A DNA stretch of 64,000 nucleotides from Teratosphaeria epicoccoides (lineage: Eukaryota > Ascomycota > Dothideomycetes > Mycosphaerellales > Teratosphaeriaceae). Made by a program: the position numbers and the translations under genes. The notes below the pieces were generated by a model that was not told the DNA's origin, did no database searches, and worked only from the letters and a program-made list of their open reading frames with translations. The number at the start of each line of letters is the position of its first letter. Position 1 is the stretch's first letter. Shown here piece after piece: positions 1 to 11,170 of the stretch. The stretch is from assembly GCA_021401465.1 (NCBI GenBank), contig JADDMT010000132.1, positions 1 to 64,000 of the forward strand. The letters are read 5' to 3'.

Positions 1-9
1 GGGGGGTAA
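1..9 (+). other. Polypurine tract of a family-2 LTR element
   Basis: The window opens with a G run followed by TAA, directly before the LTR at 10. The same arrangement, a 14-base G run (on minus) plus TAA next to the 3' LTR, is present in the complete family-2 copy (9,896-9,912). It is therefore read as the plus-strand priming polypurine tract of a copy whose body lies left of the window. Confidence 0.75.
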
Positions 10-171
10 TGTGAAGGGCGAAGCCCTGAGTCTTGGCACAGGCTAGGGCCTGTGCGACCCCTGACGAAGCCAGCTATAAAAGACCGGACAGCTGGCAGAT
101 AGTCCTTCTCTCCCCATCGTACTTGTTGAATACCACATGAACCCCTGTGTATACGCTGTTCACCCGTGACA
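10..171 (+). repeat. 3' LTR of a family-2 chromovirus, truncated by the window edge
   Basis: A 162 bp LTR starting TGTGAAGG and ending GTGACA. It is nearly identical in reverse orientation to the 167 bp LTRs at 9,729-9,895 and 15,569-15,735 and differs in length by one 5 bp repeat unit (GACGC). It contains a TATAAAA box at 75-81 and the expected transcript start near 116. Because the polypurine tract lies to its left, this is the downstream LTR of an element on the plus strand. Its right flank begins CTATC, the presumed target duplication, which cannot be checked without the missing left end. Confidence 0.85.
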
Positions 172-3100
172 CTATCCCTAAACCTGTCTCCTATAACCTA
201 GAGTGCTCTTAATAGCCTTCCTAAGGATTTCTTTGTAGATCCTTCTTTTTTTGATTTTGTCAATTCTAGAGGAACTGTCGCAGAAGCGAGTAGCAGTTTG
301 TAAGGTTACTTCCTAGTTCCTAAGTATTTTCGGTATTATTGTATCCCTTCTATTTTACGAGATATCGCTAACCCTTCTAGTCTAGGATTTTCTTGACTTC
401 AAACTCGTTTTCTTCCTTAGGTTAGAAGTAAAACGTCTCTTAGCATAGTGTTTTAGCGTCCGTAGGTTCTAACATAGAGACATAGAATACTAGGTAGATT
501 TTTGCGTTATCCAGTAGTTTGAGTTAGTAGTTAACTAGTCCTTTAGGCTTATTAATCAAAAATGGCCTGACTTTGACGTAGTCTAGTTTCATAGTTAATC
601 TCTAGGTTCTCGGATTCTTTGTTATTTAGTACAAGTTATGCTATAGGTAGTAGTAATGCCTAATTGTTTTGTGCGTAATTAACGTAGTGTCGTAGGTATA
701 CTTCTAAGGCCTGATTCTTGATCTCTGTTTAGCTATCTGTTTGTAGATAGTACGCCGTAGATAGCTTGTGTTTGATTCTAAGCGTTACTGTAAGCGTTTT
801 CTAGTAATTCAATGTAAAGAGTTATCTCTATCTGTAATGTATGTCTTCAGGAATCTGTAGTATTACACAAGTCTATCTAGTAGAAGGTACCTAAGTTGCT
901 CTGCTATACTTGCTTCGTTAGCAGGAATAAAGTGTGCATATTTAGTAAGCCTATTTACTATAACTAGTATTATGTCGTAGCTATGTCCTATGACTAGGTC
1001 TTTAGATTTTAGTAGTTTCGTAATGAAATCCATTATTACTTCGTCCTATAGTTACTCTAGAGGTCTTTTAAATTAAATGTGTCTATACTTAGTATGTCTA
1101 TTAGTTTTATTGTGCTAACATTGTAGACATTTTTTGATGTACTCTAGAATTCGTTGTCGCATATGTAGGAATCTGAAGCTTTGCTTCACTAGTTCCATTG
1201 TTTTTAAAACTCCAGGGTATCTATTTTCTGGCCTGTTATAATGTTGTCCTATACACTCCGTAACTTGTTCCTTAGGTACTTAGTACTTCCTATGCTCGAT
1301 TAGGAATTATTCTTCTATGTCCTGAAGATTGTTAAATTCTTTCGTATTAGCACTAAGGCTTCTGTCGTAGTTCGCCCTTAATATCTGTTGTTACACTAGT
1401 TTGTAACCTTCTATGTAGTCGCTATAGCGGCTTAGTACGTCAGCTCGTCCATTTTCGCGCCTAGGAGTATAGCGGATTTTGAACTTGTACTACCCTAACA
1501 GCTCTAACTAGTAGGCCTGTCTTTAGGTTAGCACTTTAGTCGTAGTAAAGTAAGTCAGATTCTTGTGATTAGAGAGAATCGTAAGACTTAGTACTCCTTC
1601 TACATATACTCGCTAGTGTTATAGTAATGCAACTATCGCAAGTAGCTCCTTATTATAGATGTTGTAGTTCTATTCTGCAGGTAACATCTTTCTTGAGTAA
1701 TAGGCTACTAGGTGTTGTTTCCTATTATGCTCTTACGTAAGACATGCTCCTATAGCTTTATCTGACGCGTGCGTTTCTATCTAGACTGCCTTGTTTCTAT
1801 CGAATAATCGTAGCGTTAGTACTAAAGCGCATTGTTTCTTTAATCGCTTAAACGTTAAGTCTTCCTTTAGGCTCTAGTTCTATTTCTTGTCTTTCTTTAT
1901 AAGCTCTGTAAGGGGTGCCGATGTTTTAGAGTAGCCTTTAATGAATTTCCTGTTGTAGTTAGCTAGTCCTAGGAACGCCTGTACGTCCTTAATGCATGTT
2001 AGTGTCAGCTATTCCTATATCGACTTAGTCTTTTCTAGATCGATCCTGATTCCTGTTATGCTAAGAATGAATCCTAGGAATTTGACTTCTTTCTTGTAGA
2101 ATTCGCATTTCTCTAGTGTAGTCTTGAATCCTACTTAGGTAAGTCGTTCGAAGACATCCTGTACTTGTTATATGTACTTGTCGAGACTTCCTTTAGTGTA
2201 AACTAAGATGTCGTCCATGTATGCTACGACGTATACATCTAGAAGTTCTTAGAGGACTTCGTTAACAAGATCCTAGCATGACGTTAGGGTTATAGTAAGT
2301 CCTATTAGCATGACTAAGAACTCGTAAAGTCTATATCTTGTTCGGAATGCTGTCATCTATTCGTATCTAGCTACTATGCGTATTACGTAAAACGCATTAT
2401 GTAAGTCAATCTTTGTATACTAGTCTAATCTAGTTAATTAGTCTTACATTTCTTCGATGTTTAGTAATAGATACTAGTTCTTAATTGTGATGTGTTTAAG
2501 TTGCCTAAAGTGTACTACTAGTCGTAGTTTCCTATTTGCTTTTAGAACGAACATTACTAGTAAGGCTGCTAAGGATGTCGACTTCTGTATCTAGCTTTTC
2601 TCCTAGTTTCTCTTTTAGCTATTTGTCTAGGGTTTTAAGCTCTTTCTTAGACATTACGTATAGGGGTCCTTATAGAAGCTCTTTCCTAGGCTATAAGTGT
2701 ATCTTGTAAACCTATAGTTAATGTTTAGGTAAGGCCGCCTTGCCTCTCTCCTCTTTAAAGAGTCGCTTCTACTTACTATACTCCTTAGGAATGTCTAGGT
2801 CTAAGATTCTAGTTTCATTCTTCGATAGTGCATGACTTCTACTATTCCCGTGATCATTGTCGCGACCCTCCTAATCTAACGGTAGTGTCGATCCGGGTTA
2901 AATACAGTTCTCTATGATTCCTATTAATACAAACGTCTTACGAGTTATCCTATACTTGTTAATCTCATCTGTCTGCAAACACTGCTACTATACAGGTTAA
3001 ATGCTAATCATGTAATTGCATTCCTTAAATGTAAGTACTCCTCTTTTCTAGTCTATAACTAGGTTATGCTTTCTTAACTAAGGCATGCCTAGCATAACAT

Positions 3101-5460
3101 CATGACTAGCTATGTTAGTAACGTCTAAGACAATTTCCTCGTAGTGCTATTAGATAGCTAGTAGTAACAGTATTGTCTCCTGTTCTACACTAGGTAGCGG
3201 TAACCTATCTACTACTATAAGTTCATACGCTCCTTCTCTTCTGCTTTAGGTTACGATTCCTCGGCTCTTAATGAATAATTCGGAGGCAAAATTCCTGCTT
3301 GCTCCGGAATCTATTAATATACTTGTCAGGTGCCTATTAACAATAATCTTAGTGTAGAAGACTACTGTTAATGCTTGAGCGCTTTCTGTATTAAGGAACT
3401 CTTCTAGAACGCTCTAATCTAGAGAGTTAATCTATTTCCTAACTAGTTATTAGCCTGACGTTACTCTAGCTAAGTCACGGATTTGTAGTCCTGTCCTCTG
3501 TGCTTCTTCGGCATATAATTTCTCTTTGAGGGTATCGTTGCATGCGTTTCATCCTTACACTATTATAGCTTTTCGATATTACTAGTTTAATCGCTAAACT
3601 GCTTGACGCATTTCTTGAGTAACAATTGTCCTGTTATTAGGTAGGACGTATCCGTAGGGTGTGATTGTACTTCCTATTAGTACTCGTTCCGTGATGAAGT
3701 TATAGTACGCATAGTCTATTAATATTCGAGGGTAGTTCTAAAACTTTGCTTGTAGACTTATCTAGAAATAGTCAAATTAGATAGGATCGATTTTTCGTCG
3801 TCTATTAATCTTTAGAAACATTTCCTTGTACTTGCGTACTAGATGTAAGGCAATAGTTCGTGCGGCTACTAGTGCATCTATCGTGAATGTAAGGATCATA
3901 TCATCGTTAATCCTAAATTCGTCTTCACTTTCTTTATCTGTCGTTTCTTCCTTAGTGTTTAGACTCTCCTCTAAATCCTCTTGCTAATCCTCCTTTTACT
4001 AAGGGGACTCTAGTACTTCTAGGATCGCTCCTAACTCCTCCCCGGGAGGGAATGAAGTATTCGGATCTCGGTTTTCTTTGTCGTCATTGTTAAAGCAAGA
4101 TTCATTAATCTCTTTAAGGCTTGTATCTTCTTGTGTAAGGCTTAGTTGTACGTGCCTAGTCCTTCTTGCTATCATACAAAACTCGCGTTTTGTTAGAGCT
4201 CTACATGTGCCGTGTAGTTCTAGTAGAATTAGCAAGTGTTCCTTAGGTAATATCCCTAACTTAGCGAATTCTAATTTAACTTTGTTCTCGTAGTCGCGGA
4301 GTTCCTTGTCTTCTTTATAGATATCGTACCATAGATCCTTGCAGAGTTCCTAATTAAGGGCTCTGTACTATGCTCTATTATTCATGCAGGGAATTCTTCT
4401 AGTAACTACCTCTACGTAGGTCCTTAGCGCTTTCTTAATAGAGCTTGGCTTACTAATCCTTTTGTAGCCTTCTCTGCCTAGGTCCTTCTGTTACATCATA
4501 TTAAACTGTTCGCGTTACACTATGTTTTTGCCGCGATAGTCCTATGCTATGTAGCCTTCCTTGCTACATGCATAGTAAGTTAATCTTCCTGCTTTCTTAG
4601 GCAAACTCTTGCCCTTTCTTCCTTTAAATGCTCGACCTTTCTAGGTAGCGTCTAGCTCTATTAGTTGCGTGCTATAGTTGTTCCCCTTTAACTTATCATA
4701 GGTACTATAGTTTCGTCGATTATCGTATCTAGGAGCATAACCTGCCTTTCTAGAAGTCTTAGAATTGTATTATCGTTCTAAAGCTTATTCGTAGAGCCTG
4801 TCGTCAAGATTGATTATAAGCTTAACTAATGCTCCTATATTATCTACTTTCCTGCTATCGCGCATAAGCTCGTCCTTGACGTAGTCCTTAAGACCTCGTC
4901 GATACATTGTCATAAGAGCTTCGTAGTCCTAATCTGTAAGTTGCGCGTATTCCTAGAATTTAGCGGCATAGTCGGCACATGACCCCTTCTAAGTCAAGTA
5001 TTAGATGACCCTAACTATAGTAGCAACCTCATTAGAAGATCTAAAGACTTTCCTCATTATATGCTTAAGGTGTTCGTAGCTTGCGAAGACTCTATTCGAG
5101 TTGTTAGTTCCGTTGCTGTCTAGGTAGGTCCTAAGAAATGGTCTAACCTAATGCTAAGCCCTGCCTTGCATGAATGTTGTTACGAAGACTAATTTAAAGT
5201 TGTCTTGAACCTAGTTAAACATGAAGTACATGTCTATCTAGTTAACCTAGGTGTCAAACTTGTCTTAGTCGCCATAATAGAAGTCTGGCTTCCTAATCTT
5301 AAGGGAATCGTTTCTAGCATGAGTTCCTAGTACGCTACTAACACTAGAGGTAGTACATTAAGTACTACCTGTCTTACTAGGGGCGGGAGTTCCCCTTCTA
5401 ACTTGTGATGAGGCACTTATCCTAACGGCGTTTAAAGTGTTATAATTACTTAAGATAGTA
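172..5460 (-). pseudogene. Decayed Ty3/gypsy chromovirus gag-pol (element C)
   Basis: Remnant of a retrotransposon polyprotein read on the minus strand, gag at the right and chromodomain at the left. Landmarks: a zinc-knuckle remnant near 4,520-4,600 in which the conserved His and the last Cys read as Tyr; an aspartic-protease Asp-Ser-Gly-Ala motif near 3,300-3,315; a reverse-transcriptase Tyr-Met-Asp-Asp motif at about 2,205-2,235; and a chromodomain near 280-390 where both conserved Trp codons are TAG. Frames are broken by many TAG/TAA codons at expected Trp and Gln positions. It belongs to a different family from the two families further right, judged by sequence. The left end stops at the family-2 LTR, which probably inserted into or just beyond its 3' end. 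I could not place the LTRs of this element. It is dead as a coding unit. Confidence 0.8.
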
Positions 5461-6978
5461 GTCAGGTAACTTTAATCACGTGCAAGCTAAGGCTTCTTTA
5501 GAGAGAGCTAACACAAGCGGGAGCTAAGACAGTATAACTAGTATAAAGGTAATTCTACTTAGTAAGTAGATAACATGAGTTAAACGCCTCGAAGCTACAA
5601 GGGCATCTCGACGTTCCTAAATACATAGGAGAACTAATTGCTACTAATCAAGCTAATCGCATGTTACTTAGTTGCGCTTAGTCATGCTTAGTTTGTCTAC
5701 ACTAATCGCTTGTAGCTCTTAGCCTTACCTACGATTAGTAGCCTTAGTCTAGGCACATGCGGCTTAGACTAAACCGTAACAACTATAGACCCTGTCTATT
5801 ATAATAGGAGTCCCTTTCTATATTAACTTGTATATTCTTTGTCTAATAGGCTTGCTGCCTAAGTACAGGGATATAATAATTCTATATACTACTCTCTCTA
5901 TAGTATCTCTATAGGGACTCTTAAACCCCATAGTATCTCTACAGAGTTAGGTATAGACATACTTTCCCCATTAAGAGGTATTAGGGGATATAAGTACCTC
6001 TTATACTATCTTTATAATAAGTAGAAAGTAGTACTATCTTATACCTATTAAAAGGTCAGATTACTCTGTTATACTAGAAGATATTTTTATTTTTATATAG
6101 CTTTATATCTATATTATAAGGCTAGCTATAATGTAGTCTTTGTTAATGTAATAGACGTCTTTAAAATCAAGGCCCTAAGTAGACCGAGTAACTTGTGTTA
6201 CTTAGCTTACTTACCTACTTGTCTAACTTGGCCTGCTTATGTGTACCCCCGAGAAACTCGGCCCCTCCTGAGCTACTCGTGTCGCGGACGCAAGTAGCTT
6301 AGAGTACAAGAGTGCTACTAGTAAGTAAATTACTACTAGTAGTATACTAGCGGCAAGTAGCTTAGGCACGTAAGCCAAGCTACTTAAATCAAAACAATTT
6401 ACATGTAATAGACGTTAAAGTCATGATTTTAGTTAATACTACACATCCTGTTATTGTCGTACTATGCTCTTTTACTATTAACACTAAATCTGACATACAA
6501 CGCAAATTTAGCAGATTTGCTAACAATAAACACATATATAGCTTTAACGTAGCTCTTACGACGCCTCTTGAATTCAAGCAAGCTACTATATCTGACTTGC
6601 GCCTTACGCCTAAAGACCTTAATCGGTATAGCTAGTAACAAATGCATAGCTACTATATACTATCTACATATCCTGTATCGGCCCTTACACATGACTCTTC
6701 TACTTGCCCTTATCCTCTATTCCGTTCTACTAGCTTACCTTTACTACTACCGACTCTCCTCAAGCGCTACTATTTCGCCCCTCCTGTAGCTTCTTAAAGG
6801 TTGTATTACTAAAGACCTTGTCGCTATAGCCCTTAATCTGCTCTAACAAGTTTAAGTCTATAAATATAGTGTGCTACTATAACTAACTATCCCTTAACTT
6901 AGAGTCGCCAAGCGTATCCTCTACCTTCTCTACAACGTTCGACTAGTTGCTCATAAGATCATACTAATCGAGTAGAGC
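5461..6978. other. Decayed AT-rich sequence between element C and copy A
   Basis: Probably holds the 5' leader and LTR of element C in its first part, but no LTR boundary could be fixed. A palindromic cluster built on GTATACTAGCGGC lies at 6,331-6,354; related motifs recur through the block. The last 180 bases read on minus as a coding-like remnant with several in-frame stops, of unknown identity, cut off by the insertion of copy A at 6,979. The short open frames at 6,389-6,789 show no recognisable protein features. Confidence 0.45.
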
Positions 6979-7449
6979 TATCATAAGGGTAGGTGCTAAT
7001 AGCAGGAAGGTAACTAGGTGTTAGACTTGTAGAGCTATAAAGAATATCGATAATAGCAATTATCCTTGTAACTAACTATCCCCTAGGGAAAGGGAATTAA
7101 ATTAAGCACGAAGCTCCTAACTACCTGTCCTGAAGCTATCCCTATATACTAGAGAGACAGAGCAGCTCTGTTAGATCTGTCGATAGACCTAACAGATCTA
7201 TGTCTGTAGATCTATAGACTAACCCTACAGATCTAAGGGTCTGTTATCCTATAACAGATCCCTTCTTCCTTGTAGGCCTATAGATCTGTAGACTAACCCT
7301 ACAGATCCAAAGATCTATCCTCACGTGACAGATCCTTTCTCCTATGACTATGCCTATAACTCATAGTACTCCTATGACTATACCTATGACTCATAGCACT
7401 TAGGACCCTCATGATCCTGAAACCTATAGTACTCCTAACACTCATGACA
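6979..7449 (-). repeat. 3' LTR of family-1 copy A
   Basis: 471 bp direct repeat of 19,505-19,975. It ends (on plus) in CTCATGACA and is followed by the polypurine tract complement CTATCCCCCTCTT. Inside it are several copies of a short CAGATC/GATCTG-type motif. Confidence 0.93.
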
Positions 7450-7529
7450 CTATCCCCCTCTTAGCCTAGCTTGTCCCTAAGCTACCTTATTAGTGCGGGG
7501 TTTCTCTTGTCATTTCCTTTTATGCTATA

Positions 7530-8162
7530 ATGTCTTCTCTTTCTACATTACTACCTTGTGTCATCCTAGACACTAACGCCCCTTTAACGTAGAAACGCAA
7601 ACGCCGCGCGAATCGAATCTATCGTTAGAGCTAGGACAGCATGAAGTCCTATACTTAGTGTCAAGAGTTAAAGCTTGTTTGTTAGGTACATATTTCCTTA
7701 GGGAAATGTTTGTAATGTCACTTTAGTAACTATCAGAGTTACGACGCGAAGGTAACAGAGGTCGAATAGAAGAAGTTAGGTGATTAGCGGAAAAGACTAA
7801 TTGCTGATCTCGATCATGCGAAGGCGGTCCTAGCCGAGGCTTCGTAGAAGATAATAGAGGCGCATACAAAGGAGATGTATCTTTGAAAACAGTTAGACGC
7901 GGTCGACTAGGAGGTCAAGGATAGTCGCGCTCTTAAGGAGCGTGAGATTAGGGAGGATGAGGCCAAGGAACAGGCTCTCTCGCAGGCTGGGTTTCTTCTT
8001 GACCTAGATCCTTTAGCAGGTCTTGCTCTTAGTCCTACGACATAGAGCGTAATAGAGGGTTTCGCTAATGCCTCATATTAGGGTTTCCTGGATAGCGTAG
8101 TAGCCGAGCCGATCGACAGCGTCCCGTAGGAGTCTAGTCGTAGCTTATAATCTTCTTCCTAG
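7530..8162 (+). pseudogene. Antisense ORF of family 1, copy A (Zn2Cys6-like protein)
   Basis: Reading frame on the plus strand, opposite to gag-pol of copy A, lying between the 3' LTR and the chromodomain. From ATG at 7,530 to TAG at 8,162 it is 633 bp, the same length as the equivalent frames at 29,661-30,293 and 46,341-46,973. In-frame TAG/TAA codons are of the RIP type. Residues C41, C44, C51, C60 and C63 are visible here; the sixth cysteine position (71) reads Tyr, from TGC to TAC. With copy B, where C71 is intact, the ancestral spacing is C-x2-C-x6-C-x8-C-x2-C-x7-C, the Gal4-type zinc cluster pattern. After about residue 75 comes a charged Glu/Lys/Ala-rich segment likely to be coiled coil. 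The function is unknown; a DNA-binding or regulatory role is inference only. Confidence 0.65.
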
Positions 8163-9728
8163 GTTTGTTCCTTTCTCAAAACTTCGTATCTTTTACTAAC
8201 AGTTTCGCAGATGTTCTAGGGGTTCCTAGGTATTCTCGGTACTCCTATATCCTTCCTATTTTACTAAGTACTCTCGCTGTCTGTCCTGCTAGCAAGTGTC
8301 GACAATCTTTTCGACAGTGTACTCCGGTTCTTCTACTTTAGGGTCGAGTAGTAAGGGTTCTGTTTGCAGTGTAGCGTCTAGTAGTACTTGTTCTAGCAGA
8401 GAGACATAGAACACAGGGTATATTCTTATCTGCTTAGGTAGCTATAACTTAAAATTAACTAGTCCTTTCTTGGCCTTAATCCTGAATAGTCCTAGTTTTA
8501 CAGCGTCTAGTTTTTTACTCGGCTTGTCTGATTTGATATGACGGCGGAGGAGATACACCTTGTCCCCCTCCTTTAGAATTAGTCCCTTAATTCTCTTACA
8601 ATTCGCGTACTATGCCATGTTCTACTAATAGAACTGCAGGTCGAGTCGTGCTTCTGTTTGCAGTTAGCGTAGATGTTCTACTCGTCTAAGTGCTACTAGG
8701 TTCGGATTACTAGCTAAGACGTCCGGGATGTCTTCTATAGCTGATCTATATGCTATCTGAAAAGGCGAGAGTCCTGTCGACTCTGCTAGCATACTATTAT
8801 ACGCGAGCTATGCTATTAGCAACAACTCTACCTAGTTGTTCTAGTCCCTATTCACATAGGATCGAAGGTACTATTCTAACGTCTGATTTAGGCGTTCTGT
8901 CTGTCTATCTGTCTAAGGGTAGAAGGAAGTACTTAGTCGATGTTTGACCTAGAATTGCCTCATTAGGGCTCTCTAGAAGTTAGAGGTAAACACGGATCCT
9001 CGATCCGTTACTAGGTCCTGTAGCATACTGTGTAGTACTACTACCTATTTGATGAAGACATGTGCGATATCTTTAGTCTTAAAGTCTTCGCGGTAAGGGA
9101 TAAACTTCCTAAACTTAGTGAATTAGTCGACTACTACTATGATCCTGTCGAAGAACTCATTCGTAGCGGGTTCTCTCGACTAAGGTAGTTTAACGATGAA
9201 ATCTATAGCGAGCAATTCCTATAGCCGTTAAGGTACCTTAAGTAGTCGTAGTAGCCTATATAGTTTGTGACGGTCGTGCTTACTTCGTTAGCAAGTCACA
9301 CATCGACAGACGTAGTCCTTAATTGCCTTGCTTATCCTAGGGAAGTAATATTCTTGTCAGAGAATTTGCTTCATTTTAGACACTCCTAGGTGTCCTGCCT
9401 AAGGTACGTCATGTCGGAGTCGTAGTAGCTCTAATCGTAAAGACGTTAGCATATATACTAATCCTTGAAACAGAAGGATCCTGTCTTCGTCTTCCTAATC
9501 CTCCTGTCTATTCATGTCGTCGCGGATAGCGAGTACAGTTAGGTCGTAGACTAGCGCGTTCTTGAGGTCGTCCTGAAATTCACTAGTCCATGTAACAGTC
9601 ATGGCCGCAAGTTAGTTGACTCCTAGCGTGCTATTACTATTTTCCTAGAGAACAGCGTGTTTCTCCTGCTTCACGCCCTTCATGTAGTTAGTCTGGCGGC
9701 TAAGTGCATTAGCGCGTGTGTTATTAGT
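8163..9728 (-). pseudogene. Family-1 copy A pol, 3' part (integrase and chromodomain)
   Basis: The C-terminal part of the family-1 polyprotein on minus, matching 30,294-31,862 of copy B and 44,790-46,340 of copy E. It contains the chromodomain near 8,210-8,340 (a Leu-Val-Lys-Trp-x-Gly-Tyr type motif with Trp changed to TAG) and the integrase zinc-binding and catalytic regions between about 8,800 and 9,420. The frame is interrupted at the end of RNase H (around an Asp-Ala-Leu-Ser-Arg motif) by the nested element at 9,729. It is not translatable because of multiple stops. The open stretch at 8,750-8,947 on the other strand is a shadow of this region and recurs in the other two copies. Confidence 0.85.
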
Positions 9729-9895
9729 TGTCACAGGTAAACGACGTATACATAGGGGTTCATGTAGTATTTAACAAGTACGATGGGGAGAGAGGGACTA
9801 TCTGCTAGCTGTCTGGTCTTTTATAGCCAGCCTCGTCAGGGGTCGCGTCGCATAGGCCCTAGCCTGTGCCAAGACTTAGGGCCTCGCCCTTCACA
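9729..9895 (-). repeat. 3' LTR of family-2 copy D1
   Basis: 167 bp, matched base for base with 15,569-15,735 apart from 9 transitions. The plus-strand C run that follows it is the complement of the polypurine tract. Confidence 0.93.
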
Positions 9896-9912
9896 TTACC
9901 CCCCCCCCCCCC

Positions 9913-10386
9913 TTCTTGTTTATAGTAAGGAATCCGTCAGTTTCCTTCTAGCACATAAAGTCCGGATCATAGCTAGGCTGACACAGCTTCCTAACTTCAC
10001 TTCCCTTGTCTAAGTCTACTCTACTTATCTAAGTCTACTTCACTTTACTTCTTACGCTCCCTGTTCTCCTGTGCCTACAGCCTGGCCTCTACCTAGTCTT
10101 GCCGGGTTCCTAGACTCTATTTCGCTTATTTAAATCTACTTTACTTTCCTACCTCCCTTTACTTCACTTCTATTCATTGCTATCTGAGCCATTATAGGGG
10201 CGCTCCTAGGCCCGTGCTAGTACGTCCCTTACTGTATAAAAAGCGCCCTTCGCTATTGCTCTTGCTTCCTTTCTCTTACATGCTTACCTTAAACCGTAAG
10301 CCCCCCCCTCTTTCTCCTACCTTCTGGCTTTTTCTCCGGGATTCCGGGCGATACTAACTAGAACCAGATAGCCCCTACAATCTACT
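9913..10386. other. 3' noncoding region of copy D1
   Basis: Pyrimidine-rich on plus, lying between the polypurine tract and the start of the antisense ORF. No coding frame or other structure is seen. Confidence 0.5.
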
Positions 10387-11170
10387 ATGTCGACTACGCC
10401 CTCTAAGGCGTAGATTACGTCCTATAATCGGTATGTTCTAGAGTCCTTGTCGTTATGCCCGGCTTTAGCTAATAAATCTGTCTAGTCTACCTAAGCCCGC
10501 GCCTGCTAGCGCTACGCTAGCAAGCACCTAAACTGTAAAGCCCTGTACGTATTACTTAGTGTCCGCGCAAAATGCTCCGCTAACCTAGCTAGCCCTGCCC
10601 TTGCCTACGTCTCCTATGCCTCCTAGACCTGTTCCTAGGACGCTAACAGGTATGACCCGCTCCCTAGGGGGTTTTACATGGCTAACATCGTAACAGCGCT
10701 GCCGCGTATAACGACCTGTCGAAGGTCTTCAAGGCCTAGAGGGCCTTAGGGCCTTTGTAGTTAGCGGGTCTGCTGTCTAGGTATTTTCTATTAGTGTCCT
10801 CCATGATTGCGCCACTAACCTCGAGCAGCGTCGTGGCCTAGGAGGTCATAGGGACCGTAGGTGCCGCTGTCGCCTAGTAGGGCCTCCTGTGAGTTTATCC
10901 CGTACTCTGTGTGTTTCTACGCGCTAACGGTTTAGAAGGTCTAGGGGTATTCTACTAGCGCTTACCTTAGGTAGGCAGCGGGAGAACGTTGCTAGTAAGG
11001 GCGAGAGCCCTCGTCGGCGTCAGTCTAGCGCTGCTGCGCGGGGCCCTAACCGAGAGGCCGGGGACTCTGACAGCAGCCTAGTCAGCAGGTCTAGGGGGTC
11101 TAGCGAGGGCCCCTCGGACGGCAGGGGGGCTGGCCCTGCTAGCAGGGCCCCTAGTAACAATCCCGCATGA
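10387..11170 (+). pseudogene. Antisense ORF of family 2, copy D1 (Zn2Cys6-like protein)
   Basis: Plus-strand reading frame opposite to gag-pol, in the 1.5 kb between chromodomain and 3' LTR. From ATG at 10,387 the frame reads about 100 codons with RIP-type stops only. Around codons 40-74 the spacing is C40-x2-Y43-x6-C50-x12-C63-x2-N66-x7-Y74; with Y43 and Y74 explained by TGC to TAC, it fits the Zn2Cys6 pattern except for Asn66. After about 10,690 this frame becomes stop-dense, while another plus frame is nearly open to TGA at 11,168-11,170 and ends in a Ser/Arg/Gly/Pro-rich tail, so a frameshift is likely. This segment is visibly more GC-rich than its surroundings. It is the positional counterpart of the family-1 antisense ORF, with no obvious sequence identity outside the cysteine pattern. 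Confidence 0.5.

Noticed and set aside
8750..8947. Open frame on plus, repeated at 30,881-31,078 and (minus) 45,556-45,741
   Set aside because: It lies antisense within the integrase region of all three family-1 copies and is explained as a shadow of pol; no independent start or motif support.
9899..9912. C run as an assembly artefact
   Set aside because: It occupies the polypurine-tract position next to the 3' LTR and a shorter G run occupies the same place at 1-6, so it is element structure, though its exact length may be unreliable.
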